Of a DNA stretch of 6,185 nt, positions 6,042 through 6,185 are shown piece after piece. The DNA lies in assembly GCA_900555605.1 (NCBI GenBank), contig USLW01000130.1:1-6185 (forward strand), given 5' to 3'. The position numbers were made by a program, and so were the translations under genes. Each line of letters opens with the position of its first letter. Position 1 is the first letter of the stretch. This DNA is from an uncultured Clostridium sp. (GTDB taxonomy: Bacteria; Bacillota; Clostridia; UBA1212; UBA1255). Under the pieces are notes generated by a model that was not told the DNA's origin, did not search any database, and was given only the letters and a program-made list of their open reading frames with translations.

Positions 6042-6185
6042 TCAGATATGAATTCTGCGTTTCTTATTTATCACAACGGCGGAGAGGAGAATTGCCATGA
6101 TCCATGCGAATCCTGTATAATCTGCAGCTCCTGTTTCGGCAATCGGCGGTTCGCCCTCTGCCGGCACGGAAAGTGCAGCTAATTC
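6042..6185 (-). CDS. C-terminal end of a probable cell-wall-anchored or membrane-anchored surface protein (5' part outside the window)
   Basis: Reading the minus strand from the window edge gives 47 codons ending in TGA (complement of 6042-6044). The visible order is a Pro/Glu/Ala-rich stretch (VPAEGEPP), then IAETG (visible residues 15-19), a short spacer, a hydrophobic stretch (about 25-39, from GFAWIMAILL onward) and a basic tail KKRRIHI. This is the architecture of a sortase sorting signal: pentapeptide, membrane segment, positive tail. The motif differs from canonical LPxTG in having Ile-Ala for Leu-Pro; such variation occurs, but a plain single-pass C-terminal membrane anchor is also possible. 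The rest of the protein lies beyond the right edge, so its function cannot be stated. It converges on the flavodoxin operon and shares its terminator. Confidence 0.68.
   Translation of the reverse strand, partial: ELAALSVPAEGEPPIAETGAADYTGFAWIMAILLSAVVINKKRRIHI

Overview
The window looks like a chromosomal segment of a Gram-positive anaerobe of the class Clostridia, perhaps near Oscillospiraceae/Ruminococcaceae. The support is a clostridial-type short-chain flavodoxin, two protein families (DUF2325 and DUF3793) that I know mainly from Clostridia, strong AGGAGG-like ribosome binding sites, a consensus-like sigma-A promoter, and a gene tail resembling a cell-wall sorting signal. The genus is not determined. 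I saw no rRNA, tRNA, CRISPR array, insertion sequence or phage gene.

Layout, left to right. (1) Bases 1-1314 encode the membrane half of the ferrous iron transporter FeoB; the GTPase half lies beyond the left edge. It ends at an intrinsic terminator (1373-1407). (2) Bases 1457-4413 encode an ABC export-type pair: a LolD/MacB-like ATPase and a large FtsX-like permease with two membrane halves and two ectodomains, only 11 bases apart. Its substrate is unknown. (3) A 178-base intergenic region (4414-4591) is the regulatory centre of the window. It has a near-consensus promoter (TTGACA, 17 bases, TATTCT, with an extended -10 TG) whose -10 is overlapped by a 14+14 base perfect inverted repeat. A second perfect palindrome lies 65 bases downstream. 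Both share GGTTAG-N6-CTAACC, which resembles operators of DtxR/IdeR-type metal-dependent repressors. (4) This promoter leads into three closely spaced genes: a DUF2325 protein, a DUF3793 protein and a flavodoxin (4592-5940). (5) A hairpin at 5980-6016 with T/A runs on both sides can terminate transcription from both directions. (6) On the minus strand, 6185-6042 is the last 47 codons of a convergent gene whose tail (IAETG, hydrophobic stretch, KKRR) looks like a sortase-type anchor.

The simplest reading is an iron-homeostasis locus. FeoB imports Fe(II). When iron is scarce, a DtxR-family repressor would leave the tandem operators and allow expression of flavodoxin, an iron-free replacement for ferredoxin, with two cysteine-rich proteins of unknown function. 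The regulator is not in the window, and the link to iron is inferred from gene content and operator shape. The ABC pair lies inside this neighbourhood but is separated from feoB by a terminator and has no visible copy of the operator, so its membership in the iron response is open.
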